Position numbers and translations under genes: made by a program. 64,000 nucleotides of DNA, from assembly GCF_028023675.1 (NCBI RefSeq), contig NZ_JAQIOZ010000019.1, forward strand, positions 29,536-93,535. The letters are read 5' to 3'. Shown here piece by piece: positions 25,812-34,778 of the stretch. The DNA is from Primorskyibacter aestuariivivens. Lineage in GTDB: Bacteria; Pseudomonadota; Alphaproteobacteria; Rhodobacterales; Rhodobacteraceae. The notes below the pieces were generated by a model. The model saw only the letters and a list, made by a program, of their open reading frames with translations. It had not been told where the DNA came from and made no database searches. Every line of letters begins with the position of its first letter. The first letter of the stretch is position 1.

Positions 25812-27655
25812 TCTGCGGCCTCGGCCTCTTCTGCATTCAGGAACCCGCCGGATTGGCGCGCCCAGAACCCGGCATATAGGCCACCTTGCTGCAAAAGCAC
25901 GTCATGGCTGCCCTGTTCAACGATCCGCCCCTCATCCAGCACAAGGATGCGGTCCATCCGCGCAATGGTGGACAGGCGGTGGGCAATCGCAATCACGGTC
26001 TTGCCTTCCATCATCCCGTAAAGTGTTTGTTGGATTGCGGCCTCAACCTCGCTGTCCAGCGCGCTGGTGGCTTCGTCCAGAAGCAGGATCGGCGCGTTCT
26101 TGAGCATGACCCGCGCCAATGTGATGCGCTGGCGTTGTCCGCCGGACAGTTTCACGCCGCGTTCGCCGACATGGGCGTCATAGCCGCGCCGCCCCTGCGG
26201 GTCCTCCAGGTCAAGGATGAAGTCATGTGCTTCGGCCCGCTTGGCGGCGGCGATGATCTCCGCCTCGGTCGCCTCGGGGCGGCCATAAAGCAGGTTGTCG
26301 CGGATCGAGCGGTGCAGGAGCGAGCTGTCCTGTTGAACCATGCCGATCTGACGGCGCAGGCTGTCTTGTGTCACGGCGCAGATGTTCTGCCCGTCGATGC
26401 GGATGGCACCCTGTTCCACGTCATAAAACCGCAACAACAGCTTGATCAGGGTCGATTTCCCGGCCCCCGACCGCCCGACCAGCCCGATCTTTTCACCTGG
26501 TGCGATGGTCACGGACACATGATCCAGCCCGCCCCGGTCGCGCCCGTAGTGATGGGAGAGATCGTCAATCTCGATCCGTCCGTCGCGCAACTCCAGCGGT
26601 TTGGCATCCGGCGCATCGGTCAGATCGATGGGCTGGGCAATCGTCTCCATCCCTTCGGCCACGACGCCCATCTGGCGAAAGAACGAGGTCAGCGCCCACA
26701 TGATCCAGCCGGTCATGGCATTGAGCCGGAGCGTCAGAGCCGTGGCAGCCGCGACCGCGCCGACGCTGGTCTGGCCCTGCATCCAAAGGCCGATGGCCCA
26801 GCCGACGACACCCACGATCAGGAACCCGTTCAACATGGTCAGCGTCACGTCCATGATTGTATAAAGCCGCATCTCACGCTGGAATGTCACACGGGTGTTT
26901 TCAATCGCGTCACGCGCATATTCCTCCTCCTGCGCGTGATGGGCGAACATCTTGACCGAATGGATATTGGCATAGGCATCCACCACGCGGCCCGTCACTT
27001 CGCTGCGCGCGTCGCTGGCGGCCTGAGAGGCGGGGCCCACGCGCACCACGGTCCAGCGGATGAGCAGGCCATAAAGCACAAGCCAAAGCAGCAGCGGGAT
27101 CGCCAGCCGCGCATCCGCCTGACCCAACAGGATGACCGCACCCAGCGCATAGGCCAAGGCAAAGGTGACTGCGTCAAAGACCTGAAACACGGCCTCTCCG
27201 GCCGCGGGCGGGGTCTGCATGATACGGTTGGCGATGCGGCCGGCAAAATCGTCCTCGAACCAGCCCACCGATTGACGCAGCACATGGCGATGTGCGCGCC
27301 AGCGGATCAACGTGCCGAAATTCGGCAGGATCGTGTTGTTGAGCAGCATGACATCCAGCGCCTGAATGGCGGGGCGCAGGACCAGCAGGAATACCGCAAG
27401 CGCGATGAGCCAGCCGCCATATTGGTCCCAAACCTGTTCGGGTGAGCCGCCAAGAATGTCGACCACCCATCCCATGGCCCAGATCAGCCCGATCTCGACC
27501 GTCGCAACGATGATGGACAAAAGGGTGGCAACAACAAACACGCCTTTAAACGGCTGGGCATAGTCCCACATGAAAGCCCAAAGCGTGTGGGGCGGCGTGT
27601 CCCGCTTGGGATAAGGGCAATAGGGATCAATCAGGGATTCGAAGAACTTGAACAT
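25808..27655 (-). CDS. ABC exporter, fused permease-ATPase (first half of heterodimer)
   Basis: A 615-residue fused ABC exporter subunit. The soluble N-terminus (YPKRDTPPHTLW) is followed by six membrane helices, then Walker A GRSGAGKST, signature LSGGQRQR, Walker B ILLLDEATSALDSE and switch His in AHRLSTIARMD. The ATG at 27655 fits homologous N-termini; an in-frame codon at 27709 would add residues that look non-coding. Translationally coupled to the second exporter gene. The 160 bp upstream contain a small AGGGGT/ACCCCT hairpin (27796-27812) just past the end of the LysE gene. Confidence 0.9.
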   Translation of the reverse strand: MFKFFESLIDPYCPYPKRDTPPHTLWAFMWDYAQPFKGVFVVATLLSIIVATVEIGLIWAMGWVVDILGGSPEQVWDQYGGWLIALAVFLLVLRPAIQALDVMLLNNTILPNFGTLIRWRAHRHVLRQSVGWFEDDFAGRIANRIMQTPPAAGEAVFQVFDAVTFALAYALGAVILLGQADARLAIPLLLWLVLYGLLIRWTVVRVGPASQAASDARSEVTGRVVDAYANIHSVKMFAHHAQEEEYARDAIENTRVTFQREMRLYTIMDVTLTMLNGFLIVGVVGWAIGLWMQGQTSVGAVAAATALTLRLNAMTGWIMWALTSFFRQMGVVAEGMETIAQPIDLTDAPDAKPLELRDGRIEIDDLSHHYGRDRGGLDHVSVTIAPGEKIGLVGRSGAGKSTLIKLLLRFYDVEQGAIRIDGQNICAVTQDSLRRQIGMVQQDSSLLHRSIRDNLLYGRPEATEAEIIAAAKRAEAHDFILDLEDPQGRRGYDAHVGERGVKLSGGQRQRITLARVMLKNAPILLLDEATSALDSEVEAAIQQTLYGMMEGKTVIAIAHRLSTIARMDRILVLDEGRIVEQGSHDVLLQQGGLYAGFWARQSGGFLNAEEAEAAE

Positions 27656-27818
27656 CAGGGGTGCCTCCGGGCACAAATGGCAACATGTTGAAAATGCGCG
27701 AAAAACCACGCATCAGAGACCGTGGTTCAGTTAAACCAAAGCTCTGTCTCCATGTTTCGCCCCCCTGATTGCTTTGAATTTCGTAGCGTGATCGAAGGGG
27801 TTTGTCACCCCTGTGGGG

Positions 27819-28397
27819 TCAGACGAACAAGAGCGCCGCAAAACCCGCCAGTGCTGTCGCCATGATCCGGTTGAACACACGCCACGCCAGCGGGCTTTGG
27901 AGCAGATAGGCCAGAAGCGTGCCCGCCGCAGTCCAGAAAAGGCAGACACCAAAGTTGATCCCGGAAAACGCAGAACCAAGGCGCAGCCCCTCCCACAGCG
28001 GGGACAGCCCGCCGGGATAGGCCGAGGCGGCGGCCAGCGCGACGGCCCAGACCTTGGGGTTGACCCACTGAAACAATACCGCCTCGATGAAAGACATCGG
28101 GCGCGCTGCGGGGTCCGCATCGGGCCGGCGTGCAAACCAAAGCCGCCACGCCATGTAGAGGATCCAGCCCGCCGCCGCGATCCTGAGCAGCATTTCCAGC
28201 CTTGGCATCGTGGCCAGCGCCGCGCCGATGCCCGCTCCGGTCAGCCCGGCAGTGATGCCCACCCCCACGACCACCCCCGCGAGATGCGGCAGCGTTGGAC
28301 GAAATCCAAACCGCGCGCCCGAGGCGGTCAGCAGGATCACGTTCGGTCCTGGCGAAAACAGCCCGAGAAACACAAACCCATAAAGCGGATCAATCAT
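27819..28397 (-). CDS. LysE/RhtB-family amino-acid exporter
   Basis: A 192-residue inner-membrane protein with about five or six hydrophobic segments. The family N-terminal motif GLFSPGPNVILLTASGARFG is intact, and the mid segment FIEAVLFQWVNPKVWAVALA is also typical. Members export amino acids such as lysine, threonine or homoserine lactones; the specific substrate is unknown. The gene overlaps the end of cca by eight bases and is probably co-transcribed with it. Confidence 0.87.
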   Translation of the reverse strand: MIDPLYGFVFLGLFSPGPNVILLTASGARFGFRPTLPHLAGVVVGVGITAGLTGAGIGAALATMPRLEMLLRIAAAGWILYMAWRLWFARRPDADPAARPMSFIEAVLFQWVNPKVWAVALAAASAYPGGLSPLWEGLRLGSAFSGINFGVCLFWTAAGTLLAYLLQSPLAWRVFNRIMATALAGFAALLFV

Positions 28398-29544
28398 GGT
28401 GCAGCAAGTCGTCCTTTCCGAGTGTGAAGCCGGACTCGATCCAGGCCTGCTCCAGCAGACGCAGCCGTTTGCCCAGGGCCGGACCGGAAAAGCGCGCCTT
28501 CAGGTCAGCGGAGCTGATTGGGAACACCTGTTCGGAGCCTGCCTGCAGTTCTTCGACATGTTTGGGGTCCAGATACTCCTGAAGGCTTGCGGCCCGAAGC
28601 GCCAGAACCTGCACGCCCGCGTCAAACCCGTGGCGATAGCCAAGCTCGGCGGCGGAGGTCGGCGCGCCCGCCTTGGAAACCAGAAACGCACGGCGCCTGG
28701 CATCTGCACGGCTCAGGCGGAACCGGGCTGCCACATCCTCGCCACCCAGTGCGGCCAATCTCAGGACAGGGTCCGGATCAAGGCCCGCAATCTCCTCGAT
28801 CGCGATCAACGGGCCCAGTGCGGTATCGTCAGCCCCCGGCAAAACCCGCGCCAAAACGCCTGCGGCGCGCATAACCGCGACCGCGGAAACCGGGTCTGGT
28901 GCCGCCAAGAGCTTGAGCATCTCGGCCCCGATCCGTTCGCGCGACAAGCGCTCCAGCCCGTCCAGATTGCTGGCAATTGCATCCAGTGCATCGGCGTCGT
29001 ATCCGCCGCTCACGTCGCCATACCACGCGTTGAACCGGAAAAACCGCAGCGTGCGCAGGTAATCCTCGCGGATGCGCTGGGCGGCATCGTCGATGAAGCG
29101 CACATGGCGGTCGGCCAGATCATCCAGCCCTCCGACCGGGTCGGTGACCAGCCCTGTCGCGTCCGCATAAAGCGCGTTCATGGTGAAATCGCGCCGATGC
29201 GCGTCCTCGTCCAGCGTATCGGCAAAGGCCACCACAGCACGCCGCCCATCGGTTTCCACATCCTTGCGAAAGGTGGTGATCTCATGCGGGATGTGGTTGG
29301 CGACCACGGTGATGGTGCCATGGTCGATCCCGGTGGGGACAGGGTGAAACCCGGCGGCCCGGGCCAGGTCGACCACCCGCTCCGGGTGCGCGTCTGTGCT
29401 GATGTCGATATCGCTGACCGGCGCACCCAACAGCGCGTTGCGCACGCAGCCGCCAACGAAATACGCGCTATGCCCGGCATCGGTGAGCATGGCGCAGACG
29501 TCCTGAGATTCGCGCCGGGTCAACCAATCTCCCGTCACCTTCAT
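28390..29544 (-). CDS. cca: CCA tRNA nucleotidyltransferase/poly(A) polymerase family protein
   Basis: A 384-residue class II nucleotidyltransferase that adds or repairs the 3' CCA end of tRNAs. Visible are the active-site motif FVGGCVRNALLGAPVSDIDI with the DxD pair, the RRDFTMNAL motif and the RIREDYLRTLRFFRF segment, then a helical body. No HD domain is apparent, so it is the short alphaproteobacterial form. The ATG at 29544 overlaps the upstream NUDIX gene stop (ATGA). It forms a NUDIX-cca-lysE operon with hslO before it. Confidence 0.92.
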   Translation of the reverse strand: MKVTGDWLTRRESQDVCAMLTDAGHSAYFVGGCVRNALLGAPVSDIDISTDAHPERVVDLARAAGFHPVPTGIDHGTITVVANHIPHEITTFRKDVETDGRRAVVAFADTLDEDAHRRDFTMNALYADATGLVTDPVGGLDDLADRHVRFIDDAAQRIREDYLRTLRFFRFNAWYGDVSGGYDADALDAIASNLDGLERLSRERIGAEMLKLLAAPDPVSAVAVMRAAGVLARVLPGADDTALGPLIAIEEIAGLDPDPVLRLAALGGEDVAARFRLSRADARRRAFLVSKAGAPTSAAELGYRHGFDAGVQVLALRAASLQEYLDPKHVEELQAGSEQVFPISSADLKARFSGPALGKRLRLLEQAWIESGFTLGKDDLLHHD

Positions 29545-30140
29545 GAAGCCATCCTTTCCGCCAACCCGCGCAGGATACGCGCGGTGGCGCCCCATATGTA
29601 ATAGGGGCCGAAGGGGACGGTGTAGTAGGATCGCCTATGCCCGCGCCAGCGGCGCGACTGCACCGAAAACCGTGCCGGATTGGTGACATGGGATAGCGGC
29701 ACCTGAAACACCTCGTCCACCTCGCCGGGTTCCGGGACGGGTGTGAAGGGCGCGGTGATCCGGGCCAGAACCGGCGTGACCATGAAGCTGGTCACGGTTT
29801 CATGGCTGGGCAGGGTCCCGAGCACGTCAACGTTCTCGCGGGGCAGCCCCACCTCTTCCTCGGCTTCGCGCAGCGCGGCGGCGATCACGTCTGCATCGCC
29901 GTCGTCCTGTTTGCCGCCGGGAAAGGCGATTTGCCCGGGGTGATGCTTGAGCGCAGAGGAGCGTTTGGTGAGCAAAACCTGCGGCGCGCCCTCAACTACG
30001 TACAGGCCGATCAACACCCCGGCGGGGCGCAGTTTCCGACCCGCGGGCAGCACCACATCGGGGTTCAGATCGAAATCCGACGATGCGCTGCTGTCCCGTG
30101 CCAGCGCGTCGATGACTGGCGCGAGCGGGTCAGCTGTCAT
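29541..30140 (-). CDS. NUDIX hydrolase, CoA pyrophosphatase (NudL/YeaB) type
   Basis: A 199-residue hydrolase with the NUDIX box GGKQDDGDADVIAAALREAEEEVGL and the upstream LTKRSSALKHHPGQIAFPGG characteristic of coenzyme A pyrophosphatases. It probably cleaves CoA or its oxidised forms to 4'-phosphopantetheine and adenosine diphosphate. The ATG at 30140 lies inside the end of hslO (11-bp overlap) and its own end overlaps cca. Its substrate is inferred from the NudL-type motif only. Confidence 0.87.
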   Translation of the reverse strand: MTADPLAPVIDALARDSSASSDFDLNPDVVLPAGRKLRPAGVLIGLYVVEGAPQVLLTKRSSALKHHPGQIAFPGGKQDDGDADVIAAALREAEEEVGLPRENVDVLGTLPSHETVTSFMVTPVLARITAPFTPVPEPGEVDEVFQVPLSHVTNPARFSVQSRRWRGHRRSYYTVPFGPYYIWGATARILRGLAERMAS

Positions 30141-31116
30141 CGGCCTCGAACCCCACGGTTTTGGGGTCGAGGTCGTAGTGCGCCCCGCAGAACTGGCAAT
30201 CGGCGGTGACACGCCCGTCCCCGGTGGTCATCTTTTCGATGTCCTTGGCGGAGTAGATCGACAGGCTCTGGCGCACGCGCTCCTCGGAGCAGGTGCAGCC
30301 AAAGCGCACCGGCTGCACATCAAACACGCGCGGCCGTTCTTCGTGAAAGAGCCGGACCAGCAAATCGGTGGGCGGCACTTGCGGCCCGATCAATTCCATT
30401 TCTTCCACCGTGTCGAGCAGGATATTGACCCGGTTCCAGTTTTCGCCGTCTTCCCCGTCCCGCACCACGTCCGAGGGGGTCAGCAGACCCGCCTCGCCAG
30501 CGCCGCCTTCGCCCTGCACAAAGGGCGAGGCCTTGGGCATGTGCTGGATCATCACGCCGCCCGCGCGCCAGTGCTCGGGTTGGCCCGGCATTTGAGATTT
30601 GCCAAAGCTGAGCGCAAAACGCGTCGGGATCTGTTCGGATTGCGCAAAATAGCTTTCGGCGCAGGCGCGCAGCGCGCCACCCGCCAGCGGAGTAATGCCC
30701 TGATAGGGTTTCATGCCCTTGCCCTGATCAATCATGATCGCGAAATAGCCTTCGCCGACCTGATCGAAGGGAGCGCCGTCTGTGAGCCGGTTTTCATCAT
30801 AGCTGGCATAAGCGCGGATGCGGGCGGGCTCACCCTCGCTTGTAGCGCCGTAGTAATCGGTGGCAATCATGCGCACCGGACCTTTGGACTGGACCTGCAG
30901 TGACAATTTCCAGCGCAGTTTGACGGTCTGCCCGATCAGCGCTGTCAAAAGCGCCATTTCCGCGACCAGCGCCTCGACCACCGGCGGATAGTCATGCTGC
31001 TTGAGAATCCCGTCAAGTACACCGTCCAGACGCGCGACGCGCCCGCGAATGTCGGCGTGATCAAGCTGAAACGGCAGGACGCTGTCGTCCCACGCGATGG
31101 CGTTTGCAGATGTCAT
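30130..31116 (-). CDS. hslO: Hsp33 redox-regulated chaperone
   Basis: A 328-residue holdase chaperone that becomes active when its C-terminal zinc-binding cysteines are oxidised. The CxC...CxxC zinc site is present as FGCTCSEERV and DCQFCGAHY. The N-terminal body has the usual MIDQGKGMKPYQGITPL and RALLTALIGQ-like segments. It heads a hslO-nudL-cca-lysE series on the minus strand and diverges from the NUDIX gene at 31192 with a 75-bp gap. Confidence 0.93.
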   Translation of the reverse strand: MTSANAIAWDDSVLPFQLDHADIRGRVARLDGVLDGILKQHDYPPVVEALVAEMALLTALIGQTVKLRWKLSLQVQSKGPVRMIATDYYGATSEGEPARIRAYASYDENRLTDGAPFDQVGEGYFAIMIDQGKGMKPYQGITPLAGGALRACAESYFAQSEQIPTRFALSFGKSQMPGQPEHWRAGGVMIQHMPKASPFVQGEGGAGEAGLLTPSDVVRDGEDGENWNRVNILLDTVEEMELIGPQVPPTDLLVRLFHEERPRVFDVQPVRFGCTCSEERVRQSLSIYSAKDIEKMTTGDGRVTADCQFCGAHYDLDPKTVGFEADDS

Positions 31117-31191
31117 CGGATTTCCTTGTTGCCCATGCCTCGCATATCGCGACTATATGGGCGCCACAAGCCAAGGACCAAGGGGGCCGAC

Positions 31192-31644
31192 ATGATCAGG
31201 CGCGTCGGACTGCCGCCGGACCGCAAAATTCGCTACCGGTTGCGACCCGGGGCCTATGCCATCCTGCCCTGTGGCGGCGGGCTCCTTTTGACCCGGCAGC
31301 TCGATTCGGACGAAGCGCTGCAATTGCCCGGCGGCGGGATTGATCCGGGGGAATCGCCCCTGACGGCGCTGCACCGGGAAGTGTTCGAGGAAACCGGGTG
31401 GCGCATCGCGTCGCCGCGCCGGATTGGCGCGTTTCGCCGCTTTGTCTTTATGCCGGATTACGGATTCTGGGCGGAAAAAATGTGCACCGTGTATCTGGCC
31501 CGGCCGACCCGCCGGATTGGCCCGCCGAGCGAGCCGCATCACGAGGCGCTGTTCGCCGGGGTGTCCACCGCCATCCGGGACCTTGGCAATACCGGTGATC
31601 AGCGCATGGTGTCGCTTGCCCACCGCCGGGGCTGGATCACTTGA
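31192..31644 (+). CDS. NUDIX hydrolase
   Basis: A 150-residue NUDIX-fold hydrolase with the box GGGIDPGESPLTALHREVFEETGW, preceded by LLTRQLDSDEALQLPGGG. The sequence around it (YAILPCGGGLLL, WAEKMCTVYLARP) is like small bacterial nucleotide or sugar-nucleotide pyrophosphatases, but the substrate cannot be assigned. The ATG at 31192 is used as it begins the conserved part; AAGG lies upstream. The 3' end overlaps the convergent response-regulator gene by eight bases. Confidence 0.83.
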   Translation: MIRRVGLPPDRKIRYRLRPGAYAILPCGGGLLLTRQLDSDEALQLPGGGIDPGESPLTALHREVFEETGWRIASPRRIGAFRRFVFMPDYGFWAEKMCTVYLARPTRRIGPPSEPHHEALFAGVSTAIRDLGNTGDQRMVSLAHRRGWIT

Positions 31645-32896
31645 ATTCCAGAAGCGCGGCCGAAATGTCGTCGGGAAAATCCTCGCCCCCGGCGAACTCT
31701 GCCAACCGCCAGACCATGGCCTCAAGGTAATCCGGTCCCCGCATATCCCGAAGCTCGCGGACCAGTCGAAGCAGCCCTTCATCTTCCAGCATTCCGCCCT
31801 TGTCATCCGGGCATTCGGTGATCCCGTCCGAGCAGATGATAACCCGGTCGCCGGGCGCAAACTGCGTCTCGATGGTTTCAAATTCCGCATCCTCGATTAA
31901 TCCGACCGGCAAACCGCCACTGCCCAGCATCTCAAGACTGCCATCCTTGCGTTCGATAATCGGATGCGGATGCCCCGCCTGTGCACTCAGCATGCGTCCC
32001 GTGTCCAGGTCCACATCGGCAAACACCATCGTAAAATAGTGCTCGGTTTCCATCTCGGTCAGAACGAGCCTGTTGAGATGGGCGATAACCTCATGCGGAG
32101 GGCGGATATCGAGGGCTGAGCCTGATGTTTCGCAAAGGGCGATATTCTGTTCGGGGGTCGAAGAGGTGAGATATCCCGCCAAACGCGCGGTTATCAAGGC
32201 CGAGCTGATTCCATGACCCGAGACATCGATGGCGAAAAGCCCGAAGCGCGATTTCCCGACCGGGAAAAAACCAACCAAATCGCCGCCGACATGCCCGCTT
32301 GGCCGCAACAGCAGGGCAAGTTCGGCATTGCCGAAATCCCGAAACCGTTCCCGCACAAGGGATTGCTGAAGCTTCTTGGCCTCGATCAGGTCATTGTCCA
32401 CGGCATCATAGAGCCGCTGAATTTCCGTCAGCGATTCGGTGATCTGGCGGTTTTGTTCGCTCAGCTGCCTCTGCATCTTGAGGATGCGTTCGCCCGCCGT
32501 GATGCGCGCCCGCAATTCCTCACCGTTCACGGGCTTGGACAGGAAATCATCGGCCCCGTTATCCAGCCCCTGCGCGACTGCGCCTTTGTCATTCTTCGAC
32601 GTCAAAAGAATGAAATAGCCGTAGCTTTCGCGGGGCATCTCCCGGAAGCGTTTGCAGAACTCCAGACCATCCATGCCGGGCATCATCCAGTCGCTCAGAA
32701 CCAGATCGGGGGGCATGTCACGGCACAGCTCCAACGCGCGCTCTCCGCCATCTGCTTCGATGACTTCATAGCCCAGGCGCATCAGCGACGCGCTCAAAAT
32801 CTTGCGCTGCAACTTGCTGTCATCGACAATCAGGATACGGAGCCCGTCGACGACCGGATCCGCATTTTCGTCTTCTATTGAGCCCGTCAAGACCAT
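31637..32896 (-). CDS. Receiver domain-PP2C phosphatase (RsbU/RbaY-like)
   Basis: A 419-residue signalling protein. The N-terminal receiver domain has the acid pair Asp25-Asp26 and phospho-acceptor Asp69 (LVLSDWMMPGMDG). A coiled-coil linker (about residues 145-185) leads to a PP2C/SpoIIE-type phosphatase domain with AIDVSGHGISSALITARLAGYL and ICSDGITECPD. Such proteins dephosphorylate anti-sigma-factor antagonists in partner-switching systems; RbaY of Rhodobacter capsulatus is a known example. It faces a lone Hpt gene across 156 bp. The ATG at 32896 has only a weak GGGCGGG in front; an in-frame start at 32953 cannot be excluded. Confidence 0.85.
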   Translation of the reverse strand: MVLTGSIEDENADPVVDGLRILIVDDSKLQRKILSASLMRLGYEVIEADGGERALELCRDMPPDLVLSDWMMPGMDGLEFCKRFREMPRESYGYFILLTSKNDKGAVAQGLDNGADDFLSKPVNGEELRARITAGERILKMQRQLSEQNRQITESLTEIQRLYDAVDNDLIEAKKLQQSLVRERFRDFGNAELALLLRPSGHVGGDLVGFFPVGKSRFGLFAIDVSGHGISSALITARLAGYLTSSTPEQNIALCETSGSALDIRPPHEVIAHLNRLVLTEMETEHYFTMVFADVDLDTGRMLSAQAGHPHPIIERKDGSLEMLGSGGLPVGLIEDAEFETIETQFAPGDRVIICSDGITECPDDKGGMLEDEGLLRLVRELRDMRGPDYLEAMVWRLAEFAGGEDFPDDISAALLEFK

Positions 32897-32946
32897 CACC
32901 CGCCCGGCAAACTTGTTACATCTGACGCTGGTTTGCCAAACGGCAC

Positions 32947-32961
32947 TTAACACGAGGTGAA
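32947..32961. promoter_or_regulatory. CtrA-like half-matched box between PP2C and Hpt genes
   Basis: TTAA-N7-TGAA (32947-32961) matches seven of eight fixed bases of the TTAA-N7-TTAA motif bound by CtrA in alphaproteobacteria. It lies in the divergent region upstream of both signalling genes. With only one site and one mismatch this is a suggestion. Confidence 0.35.
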
Positions 32962-33052
32962 TGACCGATTTCTCGGAAAACTTTAGGTTCTTGGGAAACC
33001 GCCTATTCAGAATTGCATGCTATGGATTGCGAAACCAACGGAGGCAAAGCAC

Positions 33053-33379
33053 ATGATTGATTGGTCTCGTGTGTCTGAATTGCGTGCGGAAGTCGGAGAA
33101 GACGATTTCTCGGAAGTGGTCGACCTTTTCCTTGAAGAGGTGGATTCGGTCATTGAGTGCCTGTCTGCGGACCCGGATGATATCGAAGCGCAGTTGCATT
33201 TTCTCAAGGGCAGTGCCCTGAACCTCGGGTTTACCGAATTCGCGGAATATTGCGGTTTAGGTGAGACGGCGGCGGCGGCTGGCCAATCGCTCCCGATCAG
33301 CATGGCGCAACTGGCCGAGATTTACCGGACATCGCGTTCGGAATTTCATTCCGGGCTCAATACGCGTTTGGCCAGCTGA
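33053..33379 (+). CDS. Histidine phosphotransfer (Hpt) domain protein
   Basis: A 108-residue protein that is essentially one Hpt four-helix domain. The phospho-acceptor is His49 in QLHFLKGSALNLGF (HxxKGSA). GGAGG is about 8 nt upstream of the ATG. A free-standing Hpt relays phosphate between a hybrid kinase and a receiver; the receiver of the divergent PP2C protein is the obvious partner by proximity. No histidine kinase is nearby. The gene ends 18 bp before the convergent phosphopantetheinyl transferase. Confidence 0.85.
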   Translation: MIDWSRVSELRAEVGEDDFSEVVDLFLEEVDSVIECLSADPDDIEAQLHFLKGSALNLGFTEFAEYCGLGETAAAAGQSLPISMAQLAEIYRTSRSEFHSGLNTRLAS

Positions 33380-33397
33380 CCGACACGCACAACCGGT

Positions 33398-34090
33398 CTA
33401 GAGGCCAGGGCCGCGCACCCGGCTGGTAACCCGGGTATCCGCCCAGTTCAATGAGACGTCAAATGCAGCACCCGCGTCCAGCCCATTGGCAAGATCGCGC
33501 GTCAGCCTCAGGCGCAAATGCTCGTCTGTGATCGGGCTCTCCAACTCGGCCGCGCCAAACCCGAAACGTTTACCGACCAATGGGAACAGCGCCTTGAACA
33601 GCGCTTCTTTGGCCGAAAACACAGCGACGTGGTCGCGGTTGGATAAGGGGCGGGCGCGTTCGGCTTCGGTCAATACGCCCGAGCGTATGGCCTCGATCGC
33701 GGAAGGTGACGGCATATGCTCGGCATCAAGCCCCGGATGCCAGGCTTCTGTCGTCAACCAGACGGCGGCAAACCCCTTGGAATGCGTGATCGAACCCCGA
33801 ATCCCGTCTGGCCACAGCGGTTCTCCAAAGGCACCTCGTCCGATCTTGCCGGGCCCGAAACCCAGCATGCGCAACGCCGTGTTTGCGATCAATCGCCCGG
33901 CAAGGAACTCGGCCTGCCGCTTGGGCACTGCATGTTTCAGGGTCTCGGGACAGAGGATTTCATGCGCTGCGAAGAGACCCGGAGTGAATCGGTCAACATC
34001 ATAGTGGCCGGTCACAAAAACATCGCCGCCTGAGCCTCTTTCAACCGCGAGTTCCGCTATGAAATCACCGCTGGGTTGAGGCCCCGACAC
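33398..34090 (-). CDS. 4'-phosphopantetheinyl transferase (EntD/Sfp type)
   Basis: A 230-residue enzyme that moves phosphopantetheine from CoA to carrier proteins. Motifs seen are GSITHSKGFAAVWL, LDAEHMPSPSAIEAI (magnesium-binding region; the usual GxDxE reads G-L-D-A-E) and FSAKEALFKALFPL. The N-terminal RQAEFLAGR segment is typical of EntD. There is no nonribosomal peptide or polyketide cluster in the window, so its carrier partner is elsewhere. It starts 3 bp after the flavin reductase gene and is probably co-transcribed. Confidence 0.87.
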   Translation of the reverse strand: MSGPQPSGDFIAELAVERGSGGDVFVTGHYDVDRFTPGLFAAHEILCPETLKHAVPKRQAEFLAGRLIANTALRMLGFGPGKIGRGAFGEPLWPDGIRGSITHSKGFAAVWLTTEAWHPGLDAEHMPSPSAIEAIRSGVLTEAERARPLSNRDHVAVFSAKEALFKALFPLVGKRFGFGAAELESPITDEHLRLRLTRDLANGLDAGAAFDVSLNWADTRVTSRVRGPGL

Positions 34091-34093
34091 AAG

Positions 34094-34618
34094 TCAGCTC
34101 ATCAGAGTGCCGAAGCGACCGCCCTGAAAGATCAGCGGATCGCCTTCGGAAAAGCTCACTTTCGCGACGCGTGCCAGGATGATCTCATGATCGCCCGCGT
34201 CCATCGTCCGCTCCAGCCGACATTCGAAATTTGCCAGCGCACCGCGGATCAACGGCAGGCCCGCATCGCTGTCAAAGCTGTTTTCAGCGGTGAAACACTG
34301 CCCCTCACGGGCGAATGCCATGGCCAGATCGCACTGGTCCGAGCGCAATACGCTGATCCCGAATTCGGTTGCTTGCTCAAAGGCACCACGGCGTTGTGAA
34401 TCCTTGGCAAGACACCACAGCACCAGCGGCGGTTCCAGCGAGACGGAATTGAAGGAATTCGCCGTCATGCCAACCGGCCCGTCTTTCGTGCGCGCCGTCA
34501 CAATCGTGATACCCGTTGCGAATTGACCCAACGCATTGCGATAGCCGCGCAGGTTTTCTGCACTTGGTATGATCGTGGTCGCTGCGGTCATATGGTCGGT
34601 CCGGATCGGCTTGTTCAT
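34094..34618 (-). CDS. Flavin reductase family protein (FMN-binding split barrel)
   Basis: A 174-residue protein of the flavin reductase/HpaC family, which supplies reduced FMN or FAD to partner oxygenases. Typical segments are ALGQFATGITIVTARTKDG, GMTANSFNSVSLEPPLVLW and FEQATEFGISVL. No flavin-dependent oxygenase is adjacent, so the partner is unknown. The start is uncertain: ATG at 34618 is used, with an in-frame ATG at 34591 also possible; neither has a good ribosome-binding site. Operon with the downstream phosphopantetheinyl transferase gene. Confidence 0.83.
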   Translation of the reverse strand: MNKPIRTDHMTAATTIIPSAENLRGYRNALGQFATGITIVTARTKDGPVGMTANSFNSVSLEPPLVLWCLAKDSQRRGAFEQATEFGISVLRSDQCDLAMAFAREGQCFTAENSFDSDAGLPLIRGALANFECRLERTMDAGDHEIILARVAKVSFSEGDPLIFQGGRFGTLMS

Positions 34619-34778
34619 GGTCACATCGCATTCGCTGGCTGTTCAGTAAAGCGCAAACCGGCAACATAGGGGCAGAGCACCATTCGTCCACAAGAGGCGC
34701 AATTTCTGATGATCTAGCATGCGGACCGGGCGAAATTGCGGCATCCGGGCGACGTTTGCCGCGTCACGCGCGACCGTG

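Noticed and set aside
25886..27445. A 519-codon plus-strand frame opposite the first ABC exporter gene
   Set aside because: Antisense to a complete ABC exporter; composition is typical of a GC-driven shadow frame.
27796..27812. AGGGGT-TTGTC-ACCCCT hairpin as a terminator of the LysE gene
   Set aside because: Only a 6-bp stem and no T tract on the minus strand; too weak for a separate feature, so noted within the neighbouring gene entry.
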